Source: Oscheius tipulae
Lineage: Eukaryota; Nematoda; Chromadorea; Rhabditida; Rhabditidae
Assembly: GCA_037178975.1 (NCBI GenBank)
Contig: JASJZH010000002.1
Coordinates: forward strand, 1,364,001 to 1,428,000
Direction: 5' to 3'
DNA length: 64,000 bases
In this document: positions 1 through 12,324 of the stretch, one piece after another
Layout of the letters: each line of letters starts with the position of its first letter
Position numbering within the stretch: position 1 is the stretch's first letter
Notes under the pieces: model-generated
Told to the model about the DNA's origin: nothing
Database searches by the model: none
Seen by the model: only the letters and a program-made list of their open reading frames with translations
Made by a program: the position numbers and the translations under genes

Positions 1-37
1 GTAGGGCAAGCAATTTTTTGGAAACGGTATAGTTCAG

Positions 38-1883
38 GCAGCTCCCGTACTTCCACAAAAAATAACCGCTCCTCCGGCCTTACCAGTGGTGAAACTTCCA
101 AGTTTTTTCCAGACTGTTGCACCATCTATTCCTATCAGAAAGGAACTGTTTAACAGGGTTCCTGAGAGTCCACTGGTAGGTTGACTGTCTCCCTGTTTTT
201 CAGTCAAATTTTAGTCCAAGCTCAACTTCTCCGTCCCACCTTCCTTCGCCATACCCAGTGCCAAGGAAGTCGATAACTTGCTCTTCTCCAGTCAAAAAGT
301 TTTATCTGAGAGAGTACAATTACCCTCTCGTATATCTCCCAGTCAGCCGTCTGTCTTTATCAAAACTGTCCCGATGGGAGTCCAAGAGCTTCCAACCAGA
401 ACTGAATCGGAAGTCAGCCCATCCAATCCATTGGGAACACCGATTTCTGCACAGGTCCTGACACAGGGAAAGATGGTAATTTCGAGAGAAAGAGAGATAG
501 AGAGACAGAGGCTCTTCCTTTAGGGAACTGGACTAGAAGACGTCGACCTTCTTAAGAGTCGGAACAACATCTGGTCAGAGGCTGCCAAGTTCTTCGACCA
601 GTCCACCAACATCCCTCAACAGATTCGTGAATTTATCCAGAAACATGCCGGTCTCTTAAAAGGCAATCCCCAAATGATGGCTGGACTAACAGTTCCAGCC
701 AATACTTTCCCCCTTCCAGCTGGTGTCTATGAGCAGCTGAACAAAGCTTATAGTGGTGGGTCTACCGATTCTTTTTGAGGCTAACGAGAGTCATAGGAAC
801 TTCAGAGAGACGATACCTACCCACTAGACAGAGAGACGCAGTGATTCCTGAGATCAGATACCGAGGTCTGGATAGGTTCGATACTTTCCTAGACAGGTTC
901 GGAAGTAAGGGCGACCCTAACAGTCGGTCAGTTTTTACAGTCTAATTCGAGTGACCCTGAGTTCCAGACTGATCACCGCAGCTATAACAGACCCTGTTAG
1001 GCCTCTGTCTTCGGAAAACCAGGCTCGACCTAGAGAAGAGGGTAGGGTACCTCCTCCGGCTCAGGGAACTAATGGTCAAGTGGAAGTTCAAGGAGGATTT
1101 GTGCAAGTTCCCGACAGAGCGCCGTGAGTGACAATGACAATGACAGTGACCATTTCATTCAGTGGCTTTGTGCAGTTCCCGACCTACAAGCCAGCCCCTC
1201 CAGCAGCTCAAGAGACAATCGTTCTCCAAGGACATTCAGGTGACTCATACTCTTGGCTCGAAATAATAATTTTATAGGTACCAAAACAGTTCTCCCCGGA
1301 GACAAGTACCCTAGCTTCCCATCAATTGGTAAGTCTTTGGTTGGGGTGAAATGTCGAGTACAACTACCCTATTGGGAACCGGTTGTTGCAGGCTCGAAAA
1401 AAAGGGAGTTCCCATTCCGTGGGCATGAGTCAAATGTTTGTTTTGAGCCTATAGACGATTGTCATGGGTGATCAGAGAATTTTACTGTCATAGGCAGTGG
1501 TACAGGACAGACAACAGTACAGAACAGTAGCATGTTTCTGTCTCTCTCCCTCTCTTAGTCACTAGAGTAACTAATGGTCTCTCGACAGAGAACAGTATCA
1601 GTCACAAACTATCCAATCACTCATTTTTTCAGACATCTCCAATGACAAACTTCCGGAAGATAAGTACCCTGGTCTCCCCTTTCGAAGTAGCATTCTAGAC
1701 AGTTTCTCAGCCAATACTGTGTGTTCAGATACGACCCTACCACCTCCTCCTCCAACGACTAGTCTGTCCTACATAAGCCCAGATGAGATAACCGGATCGA
1801 ATCGCTACCCAAAGGAGCCTTACAATGTGATAAGTGGCGGTCAACGTCGATTTATCAAGGTTGATGTACTGAATGAGCACTAG
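38..1883 (+). CDS. Proline-rich hypothetical protein, 3' part (partial at left edge)
   Basis: The 3' end of a multi-exon gene that begins left of the window. Likely exons are 38-175, 215-475, 524 to about 755, possibly 842-904, a stretch from about 950 to 1127, 1160-1241, about 1279-1330 and 1633-1883. Their ends carry gt/ag signals and the last junctions join in phase. The protein is rich in Pro, Ser and Thr. A short motif (DKYP followed by SFPS or GLPF) occurs in both of the last two exons, suggesting an internal repeat. The C-terminus has a run of five prolines and ends VDVLNEH. I recognise no domain. The junctions between 755 and 1000 are unsure because each tested join breaks or needs a weak acceptor. 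Confidence 0.5.
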
Positions 1884-2338
1884 ATAAATATTGAGAGACA
1901 TACCTGCTCGATATCCTACCCCATCCTGTCGAAGTGTCCGGGCAGCAACGATGTTCAAGTAGTTGCCACTTTTCTTGTCTAACGAAACAGAAGCGACGAG
2001 TGTATCCGATAGTAGTTTCCGAAGTACGCTAATTGTAGTTGTCCCAGCAATTTAAAAAGGTACTCTTTCACGCGACTTGTCCCTTAAGAGATGATCGTCG
2101 TCAGAGCCTAGCCAGTAGTATACTCTTAACAGGGAGGACATAGACAGAGACATTGTTTCTTTCATTGATACACGTGCAATGATAATACCGGGAAGAAGTG
2201 ATAAGCCTATGCAAAGAAAGAGGAGGGCTACAATCGATTCTGCAGGACAAAGGATGATGCAAAGAGTGGAAGGAATGGGCGAAGATTCTGTTGGAATGAG
2301 TAGAGATCATTATTAGAAAGGCAGATAGGGAAATAGGA
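1884..2338. other. Intergenic, convergent 3' ends
   Basis: This lies between the stop of the proline-rich gene and the stop of the copper transporter on the other strand. I see no reading frame with splice support. It probably holds the two 3' UTRs. Confidence 0.5.
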
Positions 2339-3585
2339 CTAGTGACAGTCTCCTAGCGGTGCATCCAGTAGAGGAGTTCCTGTGAAGAGGAAGTAGCCGA
2401 CAGCTTCTCCAACAACCACTGACAGGATGAGGTTCCCGTTGAAGGTCATCACTATGAGCATCAGGACGTAGGCAAGGAGAGCCTGGAAATAGAATGTTTT
2501 GTTCGTCTCTCATTCCAGCTTATGCAAAGCTTAAAACATTTGAAACAAAGCTGTGTACATGATTCTACGTAGGTTATAGGGAAAGGAGACATGTTTTGGA
2601 CAGTTGAAACATAAAACAGGATCAGAGCCTTGAGCTGACTACTGGAACTGTCTACCAGTCTAGAGTTGACTACTGTTACAGGCTACTGGTACGAAACTGC
2701 CTAATGGTAAGGAGCTGATTACTTTAAGAGGTGTCTACTGAGGTTGACTACTGGTATAGAGCTGACCACTGGTATGAAGCTGCCTACCGGTACAGATCCA
2801 CTGCAAATCTATCCCCCGTACCATCCAGCTTGTTAGAAGAGCTCCAGGAGGAAAGCGACATCTATTCATAAAGAGAACTTGATCAGTTCTCTCTCATTGA
2901 TCTTCGACCAAACATTCACCTTAACTGTCTGGACGGAAGTGGAAAGTCAAGGTCACTTCAAAATCGTTGCAGCGAAATCTTTTGACCTATTAGCTTCAAC
3001 TGTCTCTGACATATCACATCGGCTAGCCTGATCGGATTAGTCGAGGTGATACGCTGAGTTAGGAAGCCATGAATGTTCATCGTCTCCTCGAGAGAAAATA
3101 TCAAATACAAAACACTCACTTGGACTCCATACAACAGTGCTTGAGCAATCCTGAATGGGGTGAAAAGTCGCCTAGTAAACCTGGAAACTCTACTTTTACC
3201 ATGGTCCCAAGAAAGTTTTGACTCACCCCGTCAACTGAAGAAGAGGAGCGAAGCTGACACTATGCTCCGAGTTACTGTCTTCAGCCAATGGGGATGTTGC
3301 CCTCGTATTGGCATGGTTCCGTCTCCTGGCCTGATGTTCAATAGCAATGAAGAGTCGGAGACCCTTTATCGCTTCGTATAGTATGCAGAGAAGGAAGGTT
3401 ATGAGCATGGAGACGGCCATTCCTGTCAGAATATGGTAAAAAACTGTCACTGTCACTGTCACCTGTCACTGTCCCTTTCACTCACCTCCAAGACTCCCAG
3501 ACTTCCAGAACTTGAAGAGAATATACTCATGCTCCCGGAAATGTACCCACATCTTCATCATATATGGATTTGTTGTATTATCCAT
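2339..3585 (-). CDS. CTR1: Ctr-family high-affinity copper transporter
   Basis: Four exons (3486-3585, 3227-3422, 3120-3150, 2339-2482) join exactly in frame to 156 aa, a usual Ctr length. Ctr proteins are trimeric copper(I) channels of the plasma or endosomal membrane with three TM helices. The short N-terminus carries a methionine cluster (MMKM, about residues 9-12) like the extracellular Met motifs. TM1 is around residues 34-52. TM2 carries the MxxxM copper filter (MLIVM) and TM3 the GxxxG packing motif (GEAVG). The loop after TM1 is basic and then serine-rich. An acceptor-like tag lies six bases before the ATG, so the mRNA may be trans-spliced. The third exon is only 31 nt. The large intron at 2483-3119 holds no other gene that I can see. 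Confidence 0.93.
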
Positions 3586-3934
3586 TTTGTCTAGATATTA
3601 TAGGAGGAAGAGGACACAGAATATGAAAAATGACTGTGTGTGTGGGCAGGGATTTGAAGGTACAGTAACCCCCAGAACCAAGAGTCGGGAAAGAAAAGCT
3701 CGGTACGTAATGCGTCCACGGCAGCCCGTAATTTTCTGGAAGACGCGATACCGTAAGATGTTCAGGTGTTCAAAAAAATGCGGCATTATGTCCATTTGAC
3801 AGACATCCTCCTGCTTTTTTCTACAGCTTGACAGCACTTTTGTTTTCCTCAACTTTACAGCGATCCAAACTCAAAAGTCTGCATTTTTTTACCCAAGCAG
3901 GCCAATTTTCCTTCCCTAAAACCACGATTTCAGG

Positions 3935-5829
3935 ATGTCCGAAGAGGAAAAGAAGCCTACAGGTAGTCAGGAAGATGGCGAGAAGGCCAATGTCAAGAAG
4001 AGAAAACTTGAAGAGACCTCTGCGATAAACATTCCTTCGACGTCTACCCAATCGGATCTCCCTCCATGGGTAGCTGGAGGCTCCCCGGTCAGATTCGTGG
4101 CCCCGGACGAGCTTCTGAACATGTCGGTTGCGATGGACAATCTGGCCCTGGTCCATGAGATTGCAGTCGACCCGACCTTTAGAATCGAGGATGTTGCAGT
4201 GAATCCGATCGAGCACGCTATCAGGTACCCTTACTCTTACCTTTCTTTATATTCTGGGATCTAGAGAGAATATGTACAAGGCTTATTGGGACCTGTTGAG
4301 GGAAGACCTGGCCAAGGAACCGCCTTGCTATGAACAGGCTTTCAAACTTCTTCTGGAAATCAAGCAGGAACTGTTGGAGTCGCTACTGTCAGAGAGGCAT
4401 GTGAGACTACGGGCGGAGGTCAATCTTATACTGAATGAAGGTGGGTAACTATCAGGTCTATTCTATTTCTGTTCCTCTTTCCCTGTCTTTCTGTCTCTTG
4501 ATCGCTCTGTCTCACATTTCTCATTTGCAGAAAAGCTCCGTTCCCAGCTGGACGACAACACACTAGATGTCAAGGCTGTGTCCCTCTTCATTCTCGAGCT
4601 CCTTGGCCGTCTCTGCTGCCCAGAACGGGACGAGACTGTGGCCAAACTTCGTGAAGAAGATGGAATAGTCGAGCTGATCAGCGGAATCTTTCGTCTGATG
4701 GACACCATGAAGAATGACTTGACAAACTACGCAATCTCGAAGAACAGAAGACTTGTGGAAGATCACAGTGCCAAAGTCGAGTACGAAACCTACCTGAAAT
4801 ACCTCGAGAAGTTTCCAGGTAATCGTTTCTGTATATTTTTGAGAACAGTGCTCAGACGGTTCAAAACTAACCAAAGAATGGCTCAAGAAGGCATTTGTTG
4901 AGATCTTTCCCAAAGAAGAAGGTGCACCGGAGAGCAAGAAGGAGAAGGAAGAAGAACTGGATGAGTACATGAGAGTCACAGCCAGAGCCATCTTGAAGTG
5001 AGTTAACAGTGACAGATATAGATACAGATACAGTAACAGAGGCAGAGGCAGAGAAAGAGTCAGTGACCGTTCCCCAATCATTCATTTTCCAGTCTTCTCC
5101 GCCACGTGGACGCCACTCCATTCCCCGAAACTCTCCGAATTGACCATGCCCGGATTTTGAGCCACGCTGTCAAATTCCTCCAGCTGACATTGACTACTTC
5201 AGCAGTCCTGGTCACTTGCAATGTGGCGGGAAAGGAGATTTCCGAGGCAGTGGACTTCAAGAAGAATCTGAAAGAGCACCTTCTGGCTCTGTCTACTGAT
5301 GTCCATCAGAGGTGAGAGAGAGAGAAAGGCAGTACCTGACAGAACCTTTCTAGAGGCCTGTCAACTGTCCTGGATGACATGGCCATTCAATGCTCCAAAG
5401 ATGCTATGGACGAGGCACTCAAGCTTGGAATCTCATTTGAGACTGAGCAAGAAGAGTCCATCAAGAGACAAGTCACTGCTTTGGTCACCGAAACCCATCC
5501 TGTCAGGACTTTAGTTTGTAAGTTTGACATAATTTCTACTATATAACAAGATTTGCAGACACTAGAATAGGCTACTTTGTTGAGGAAATCCTCAGAAAAC
5601 CAACAGGGCCGCCCCATCCTCTAGGAGCAGGGATTTCAGTTATTGAGAAGGATCTGTGTCCTCTGACAGCCAAGTTTGTTGTTGTTTTACAGTCAGTTTC
5701 GAAAATTTCAGAGTTCTTCGGCTCTGTTCACATAATAGGAAAACGTTTGAGGCTCTCTACAAGAAAATGATAGAGGAAATTCGAGAAGAGGGGAATGGAG
5801 GGCAACAATCGTCTTCTACAGGCTCATAA
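3935..5829 (+). CDS. TCP11 (T-complex protein 11-like) family protein
   Basis: Eight exons (3935-4224, 4265-4440, 4531-4818, 4856-4997, 5093-5311, 5354-5517, 5559-5673, 5712-5829) close in frame at 503 aa. TCP11 proteins are cytosolic helical proteins linked to cAMP/PKA signalling in sperm and to mRNA regulation; the function here is inferred from family only. Family marks are the start of the domain (VRFVAPDELLNMSV, ALVHEIAVDP), the ERHVRLRAEVN helix, LELLGRLCCPERD and the C-terminal HNRKTFEALYKK block. The N-terminus has a KKRK basic run. Introns are mostly 37-90 nt; the last is only 38 nt. A ttcag acceptor sits one base before the ATG, a likely spliced-leader site. Intron 4 is GATACA/GACAGA-rich. 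Confidence 0.92.
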
Positions 5830-6160
5830 CGAATCTTTTTCTTTATTTTTTGACGTTATTTTGTTCCGTAATATGTAGCAGCATATATCCCTACATTCCA
5901 CCTAAAAAGTTACAAAAGGTACAAAGTAAGCGTGGTTTTGCATTAGGAAAAAGAGGAAAATAATAAAATTGTATTTGAATCTACGCGCACCGTAATTTTT
6001 GTTTGGGTTCCGTCACGATTTCAAAATTTAGGCACCCCGATCTCTTGGTTTGAATAAATCCATTTCATTTTTCCTCTTCTGTTTTCTCTCTCGTTCTCCT
6101 CCATTTTTACCTCTTTTATTGTCTGATTTTGTTGAAAACAACACAGAAGTACCATTATAG
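5830..6160. other. Intergenic between TCP11-like gene and ATP synthase e
   Basis: An AT-rich spacer. It holds an aataaaat polyadenylation-like signal near 5960 for the upstream gene and ends in an attatag acceptor directly before the next ATG. No other gene is seen. Confidence 0.5.
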
Positions 6161-7031
6161 ATGACCCACCCGAACGCTGTCGTCCTCACCGCCCCCACGC
6201 AGACGATCTCCCCTCTGATCCGCTTCGGAAGGTTAGCTTCGTCTCTTTTCTTCGTTGAATTACGCATAAAATGCATAGTAAGACTGAAAGACAATACAGA
6301 GCTATGATTACAACGTGAAAGACAGGAGAAGTTGATAGCGAAACACTAAATCCCGTAAACTAGCAATGTTGTGTTGTAGAAAGCCATTCTTGTCCTATTT
6401 TTCAACTCTGATGCGGCCATTCCCTTTTCTTTTAATCTCTAACGTGTTTACCTATTGTTTTCTCGCAAAAGAGCTGTTTTAGTGAAAAAAAAAACCCTAG
6501 TTCGGGCAGCTATTCACTTTTTCTATGGCACATTAGATCCAAATTTTGACAGTTTTTCTACCTAACTTGCCACTTCGATTCTCTATTTTTTTTTTCGGCT
6601 GTGTCACAGCTCTTTTCGGTCCTAAATTGACATTTCCGCCAAAAAAAGTTCCAAGCTTCAGAACAACGCAAAATTGGTTTTTTTGCGAACCCAAACTTGG
6701 TCTTAGAACGGAATTATGGTTGTTTCCTCATTACTCGAACCCGTTTCCAGGTACTCCGCCCTCGGCCTCGGAATCCTGTGGGGAGCCTGGCGTCTGCGTC
6801 AGATCCGCGAATACCACGCCGATATTAGGGAGTGGGAGCACGAGAAGGCCGTCGCCAAGGCCGCTGACGCCGCCAAACAGAAGAAGTGGCTGGCCAAGGA
6901 CGAGATGCGCTACCTCATGCAGGTTTTTTTTTTGTTATACCAAAAAAAAAGTAAAAACTCAGGTCGTGAACATTCCGTTCGAGGAGGGAGTCCGCCAGTT
7001 CGGAGTTGAAGACCTCTACCGCGAAGATTAG
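6161..7031 (+). CDS. ATP5ME: Mitochondrial ATP synthase subunit e
   Basis: Three exons (6161-6231, 6751-6922, 6963-7031) give 103 aa, exactly in frame. Subunit e is a small Fo component in the inner mitochondrial membrane that supports ATP synthase dimerisation and cristae shape. The order of blocks fits nematode subunit e: an N-terminal TISPLIRFGR stretch, a single TM segment with a GxxxG-like pattern (YSALGLGILWGAW), then RLRQIREYHADIREWEHEKA and a charged helix, and a C-terminal EEGVRQFGVEDLY. The ATG follows directly on a tag acceptor, so it is probably trans-spliced. The 519-nt first intron is AT-rich and contains no gene. aataaa lies at about 7071, 40 bp after the stop. Confidence 0.96.
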
Positions 7032-7118
7032 ACGATAGACACGAGGAAGCCTAGTTCAGATGTAGGGTCCAATAAATCCATTGTATTTACACTTTTTTAT
7101 CTCTTTTTTTAAAATGAC

Positions 7119-10100
7119 TTAAAGCTTCGAAGTAGCCTTGTCTCTCAGCATTCTTCGTAAAATTTTACCGGCGGCAGACTTGGGAATCTCTTGGAGGAAC
7201 TCGACGCCTCCGGCCAGCTGCTTGTAGGCGGAGACTTTGGCTGAAAATGGCTCGTGTTCTGGCGTGTTCGCTGCACGTCTTAAGCCTTGACATTCTCAAA
7301 CGCAAAGTAGCTAAGTGAACATTCAAATCGACATAAAATTGCGTACTGTTTTTTCAAGTTCACGTCAATTCACTAATTTGCATGCCACATTGCTTCTATA
7401 CTATTTTGTGAACCTGTCCTATTTTTCTGGGTTTCTAATTGGTTCTAAATCATTTGGCGTGGTAAAATACTCTTAAAAAAAATATTTTGTGATGCCGAAA
7501 CTGCTTGAAAAAGTAGAACTTACGTGAAAAACTGTTTGTAACAGTATTCACATTTTCGCTATAATTTTGTGGTTTTTTTAGAGATTGATTATTTTCAGAG
7601 GTATCTCATGACGCTGAGTCTTATAAAAATAGTGGAAAGGCCCGAAAATCTGAAAACCATAGGAAAATGCTAAATGGTGATTTTTTTACGGGACGTACGC
7701 AAGTGTGCCTGGAATTGCGATACATGTTACATTCTTTTGCGTGCAATTTTTTCACGAAGCTCTTTTTCTACCAAAAACTCACATTTGACAAAGTCCTTGA
7801 TCTCCTGCTCTGTCAATTTCTCGTCAGCTCGCACAACATATGCTTTCGGGAGCTCTCCGGCTCTCTTGTCAGGGACGCCGATGACGGCAGCGTCTCGGAT
7901 TCTGGGGTGGGAAAGAAGGAGGTCTTCCAGCTCCGCTGGAGCTACTTGGAGTCCCTTAACCTTGATCAACTCTTTCAGACGATCGACAATGAACAGATTT
8001 CCAGCCTTGTCCACGTAGCCAATGTCCCCGGTGTGCATCCAACCTGAAGACACGAATTGAGAGTGACAGAGACAGACAAAGTACAAAGTACGAGATAGTG
8101 ACTTACCGTTGATAATGCATCCCTTGGTGGCTTCCTCTCTTCCCAGATATCCCATCATGATGGTAGGTCCACGGATGCAGATTTCTCCCTTGTCTCCCAA
8201 CTTGACCTCCTTGTTATCAGAGATATCGACAATCTTCATCTCCAGGTTCGAAGCCAGCCTGCCGACACTACCCAACGGCTGTCCATTGGCTAGGTCGGGG
8301 AAGTGGGTAGCCATGGTTAGTTCTGTCATTCCGTAGCCCTGCTGGATGTGCTTTATGTTCGGGTAGCGCTTGAAGATCTCCTCGCAGATGTCCCTTCCAG
8401 CCGGAGCGGCTCCACAGAGAATGTACTGGACGCTGGACAGGTCGTATTTATCACAAATTGGATGCTTGGCCAGGAAGACCAAGATTGGTGGGACCAGAGG
8501 CAACATTCGAATCTTATTCTTCTGGACAGCGGAGCAGAAGTTATTGGGCTCAAAGTGGCTCAAAATGACACCGGCGGAGCCGAAAAGAAGACTGGTCACG
8601 AGCAGACCGAAGCCGAAGACGTGGTAGAAGGGAAGGAAGAGCATGATGGTCTCATTCTCGTAGTCCCAGTTCTTGTCGAGGACCTTAGCATTGTTGTCGT
8701 GGTCATGCCTGGAAGAGAAAATTTCGAGAAAGTTTAGGGTTTTTGATAGAGTCAGAGACTTCACTCAAAGGCTCGTCGTATCTCTCTGTCTTTCCGCTTT
8801 TCTGTCTCTCTGTTTTTCTGTTTCTCTATCTTTCTGTCTGTCGCTGTCCTGAGCACACCCAATTTAACGGACTGACATACGAACAGGCACCCTTGTGTCT
8901 GACAACGCAACTTCTGGACAACATAATTTGCTCGCTTTAGTCTCGTGCTCACGGACTGACATACGAACAGGCACCCTTGCACTTTAGTAGTAGAGAGAAG
9001 TTGCAAAACATCTCCGAATTTATGCCAGCCAGTACCATACTACGACATGTCAGTGGCAGAAGTCTATCGTCAAGAAATGGTCATACAATGATAGAATGAC
9101 GTCAAAAGCTGAAAGGTTTGATCGACAGGTACTACTGGGTCACATCTCTAGAAACGACACATTCGATGTTTGGAATAGTTTTGATAATTTCCCCAATACT
9201 TAGCACTGACCGCAACATCCTGTAAACCTCTTCTCATCTTTTATGAGTCCCTTCGGCACGTTTCAGTCCCTTTTATCTTGCCCCATTGTACCTTATCTTT
9301 AGTCTTTGTGGCCTTCAACAACTCCGTAAAGCGCGTGGGAAAACCGCCTAAGTATCCCCCTCAAATGTTGCCCAGGAACGTACTTTGCGTAGATGTTGAT
9401 CATCATTCCGAAGTTGTAATGACTGAGCATGACTCCTTTGGGAGCTCCAGTGGTTCCCGAAGAGTAGGGGAGAAGCAGGAGGTCTTTCTTGATGTCAAGC
9501 TTGGGCTTCGGGAGCTGAGGGTTGGCAGGGGTTTTTACAATTTCGTCAAAGTCAAAAACGCCGGCTGGGAGAACAGTATCAGCCTTCTTCTTGATCACGA
9601 TGACGAACTGAAAGAGTCTTGTTCAAGTTTATCAAACATTGGCCCCAGTTTTCGGGCCGAAAACGGCATTTTCAAAATTTTTGATGTTCTACAAAGTTGT
9701 AGATCGGATCAAGGGCTACGACTTTGCAGAACAGATCGATTGCAGATCAAAAATCTCATCTTGATCCCTAAAAATGGTCTGAAAGTTTTCCCACCTTGAC
9801 AGTGGGGCTGTTCTTAGCAGCGATAATGGTCTTGGGCATGAAATCTTCCGTGGTCACAACAACTTTAGCCTTCGAGTCGGTGAACTGACGCTGGAGCTCG
9901 TCTGAATCTCAGATTTTTCTCCGGATTTGAAATGAGCTGAGAAACAAGAGAAAGGGAAACAATCGACACGAGATAGTACGGGCGCTTTGATATGGGCTAC
10001 AACTTTGCTGAACATTGCAAATACCGAAAATTTCTTTTTGCACTCTTAAAACAGTGAAAGAACGTTGGCCGTTTTTCATCAGATTCCCATCCGTACCATT

Positions 10101-10595
10101 TCATTACGGGCTCTAATGAAAGACGAGATTGTACGAGAGAGTGGCAGGCCGAAATGCCCTACCCTGGCCGTTCTGACTTAAATCTAGTCAGGTACTGATC
10201 TCAAAAGGCAGTTCAAGAGAGTCACTCACAGTCAGTGAAGAGAGCACTGGCTCCCGAGATAGCTCCTCCAACCCTGGCCACTCCTAAGAAGAGAGCTGCA
10301 TACTGCCAGCAGTTCGGCAGGACCAGACAGGTTACGTCTTTCTGGAACTTTCCACTGAACAATCATTTATAAAATATCATACCCCGAAGCCTTTCTGGTG
10401 AAGGAAGGTGGCAACAGAGTGAGTAGAATCATAGAGCTGTTGGTAGCTTATGTTAGGGCCACTGTTGTCTCCATTGATGAAGGCGGTCTTGTTCTTTCCA
10501 CTAAGGGCATGTCTCTTGATGGCTGAGAGGACGGTCTCGTGGAAAGGCTCGTTCGGGAATGGGGCAGCGGCGTAGGGGGATTGGAAGATGACCAT
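7119..10595 (-). CDS. AMP-binding acyl-CoA synthetase, 4-coumarate:CoA ligase/luciferase-like
   Basis: Seven exons (10383-10595, 10230-10341, 9795-9901, 9384-9607, 8107-8708, 7783-8043, 7119-7240) sum to 1641 nt, a 546-aa ANL-superfamily enzyme. It would activate a carboxylic acid as acyl-AMP and pass it to CoA; the substrate is not predictable. Visible motifs are the P-loop-like [13 protein letters not shown] (A3), GYGMTE (A5), [11 protein letters not shown] (A7), the hinge [11 protein letters not shown] (A8) and the catalytic lysine region [12 protein letters not shown] (A10). The C-terminus is SKL, a peroxisomal targeting signal type 1, so a peroxisomal location is likely. A ttttccag acceptor lies three bases before the ATG, a likely trans-splice site. 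Introns carry low-complexity repeats and the dispersed element noted at 9680. Confidence 0.95.
7241..7782. other. Last intron of the AMP-binding enzyme
   Basis: A 542-bp intron, AT-rich with no repeat structure that I can see. Its ends (on the minus strand, gtgag ... ttttcag) keep the frame across [12 protein letters not shown]. Confidence 0.7.
8709..9383. repeat. Intron with direct repeat and TCTG-rich low complexity
   Basis: An intron of the AMP-binding enzyme. A 29-bp sequence (acggactgacatacgaacag and following) occurs at 8867-8895 and again at 8951-8979. The region 8780-8845 is a TCTCTGTTTTTCTG-type simple repeat. Confidence 0.7.
9680..9745. repeat. Dispersed repeat copy (tgatgttctacaaagttgta core)
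   Basis: It lies within intron 3 of the AMP-binding enzyme. The core gatgttctacaaagttgtag and its near reverse complement ctacgactttgcagaaca occur close together. Related copies are near 9967-10022, 11768-11815, 40828-40960, 60262-60310 and 60495-60545. Confidence 0.6.
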
Positions 10596-12185
10596 CTTCT
10601 GGAAAATGGGAGTTACTGGAAGAGACTAGAAGATGGGAGAGAGACAGAGAGACAGCAAGGCAGATAGCCAGAGAGACAGAAAGACGGGGAGACAGAGAGG
10701 CTGAGAGACTGAGATACTCTACTGAACCTGGAATAAGGGAAAGTGCGGGACCGGACACGGAGCTTTGTTCCGTTGTGAATTGTGTGATCGAGATAAGGAC
10801 AGGCTCGTTATCGTCCCAAGGAACTCGCTACGTCACACCTCACACCACCCTAGCCTCTGTTCAAAAATTGTAATAAATGACAGTCGAAATACCAAGAGAA
10901 GGATGGAAGTACGAAGCACAAACACGCTGATCTAATTAGCACGTCTCGACAGTTAAGGAGACAGAGAGAGGGTTTTCCAATGTGGCCGGTAGAGACTAAT
11001 TTGACCCCGACTACATTGTGATAGTGGCTACGACGAGGCAAGTACAGATTACAAGCTTGAGACGACCGGGAGAACAGAGATAGCAGAACGCGCACTGCTT
11101 GCAGGGCAGAAAACAATGAACAGTGCTGGAAGTGTCAAGAAGCAGACTCTTCGTTGGAAGAAAGACGGTCATGAATACAGATGCCAGACAGTCAGACAGT
11201 CTACATGACTTTTAACTGTCTCTCTGGTCTCTGTCTCGCTCTAGCAAACTGCAAAAGCGAGTGCCACCTTCTCGCTACAATTGCAAGTGTTCTAGACACA
11301 GTATAAATTTTCCCCAAGAAAGCACTTCTCCTGTCTTGTCGAGAGATTAGAATGTGAGAAAAGGCTAGATCAAGTACGAATCTAGACTCTAAGTCTTGAA
11401 AAATTGGCATTTCTAACCGGAAAAAAGGGTAAAGAAGCCAAAGCCAGCGGCTGATGGAGACGAGACAGAAAGACTGAGAGACAGTGAAGGAGCAGTGCAG
11501 TTTCGGAGTTATACGGAACCCGTATCGCGAGAGTCTGAGAGATGAGGGGCTGCTTGTCGCTGTCATACGCTACCTGCAAAAACTTGGTAATTTATTCTTA
11601 GTAATTTTGAGGCGTCTGGAACAGATGAACAGCTCGAAGTATCCTTTTAGATGTCGCCTTCTGATTCAGAATTCGAGCCGCAGTTGAAGAGCGGGGAAAA
11701 GCCTATCCCATTTTGGAAATCCAGGATCGCACCTACCAGCTTTGCGATATTCTGGAGAGTTGTTGTTTTTGATCTGCTCTACAACTTTGCAGAACATCGC
11801 AAAGCTCGAAAACGCTTTAGTCTATCGTCTATGTCAGAAGTCGCGGGCTTCTAGGGAAATGTGTCACAGCGGAAAAGCGATTTTTTTATTGACTCGATTC
11901 CCACAAAGAGCCACGTGGGTGAATATCCAGCAGAATGGAGACTGACTGAAAATGAGCCAGGTTCGAAGAATTTGAACTCCTACCATTTCAAAAAGTTAAA
12001 AACAATGGTTCCGACAATAAAGAAGAAAGTGAGTATGATGAAAGGCTGTGTCCAGAACTTTGTTGAATTGTTCTGGATTATGGATTTGTCAAAAACTTGA
12101 AGAGGCCCACTATGATGAAGGAGATGAGCTGAAAATAGTCAGAAAGAACGCAGAGAATGTGTTCCAAGCCGAAATACTTGAAATC
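10596..12185. other. Intergenic, no supported protein gene
   Basis: This stretch contains a GACAGA-rich tract (10628-10720), which could include the promoter of the AMP-binding gene, and a dispersed-repeat copy at 11768-11815 (gatctgctctacaactttgc followed by agaacatcgc). Short reading frames here lack splice support or family resemblance. Confidence 0.4.
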
Positions 12186-12304
12186 GCTTACGGCCACACC
12201 ACGTTGAAAGTACGCCATCCCGTCCGATCTGGCAAGTCAAGCAACGTTGGGCCCGGTTAGTACTTGGATCGGAGACGGCTTGGGAATCCCGGGTGTCGTA
12301 AGCT
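12186..12304 (+). rRNA. 5S ribosomal RNA
   Basis: 119 nt that follow the nematode 5S sequence from gcttacggcc to gtcgtaagct. The internal promoter region is intact (agtacttggatcggagacgg, 12261-12280), as is the central segment cgccatcccgtccgatctgg. The ends pair as in the 5S terminal helix, and a T-run (ctttttacttttttcctttt) follows as a Pol III terminator. Only one copy is present in the window and no SL RNA gene was recognised beside it. It could be a dispersed functional copy or a young pseudogene; nothing in the sequence argues for decay. Confidence 0.93.
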
Positions 12305-12324
12305 TTTTACTTTTTTCCTTTTCA
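12303..12324 (+). terminator. Pol III T-rich terminator after 5S rRNA
   Basis: Runs of five and six T residues start within 3 bp of the 5S 3' end, the usual Pol III stop signal. Confidence 0.6.

Noticed and set aside
1737-1958. Minus-strand frame of 73 codons
   Set aside because: Shadow of the last exon of the proline-rich gene, whose plus-strand frame continues across spliced exons.
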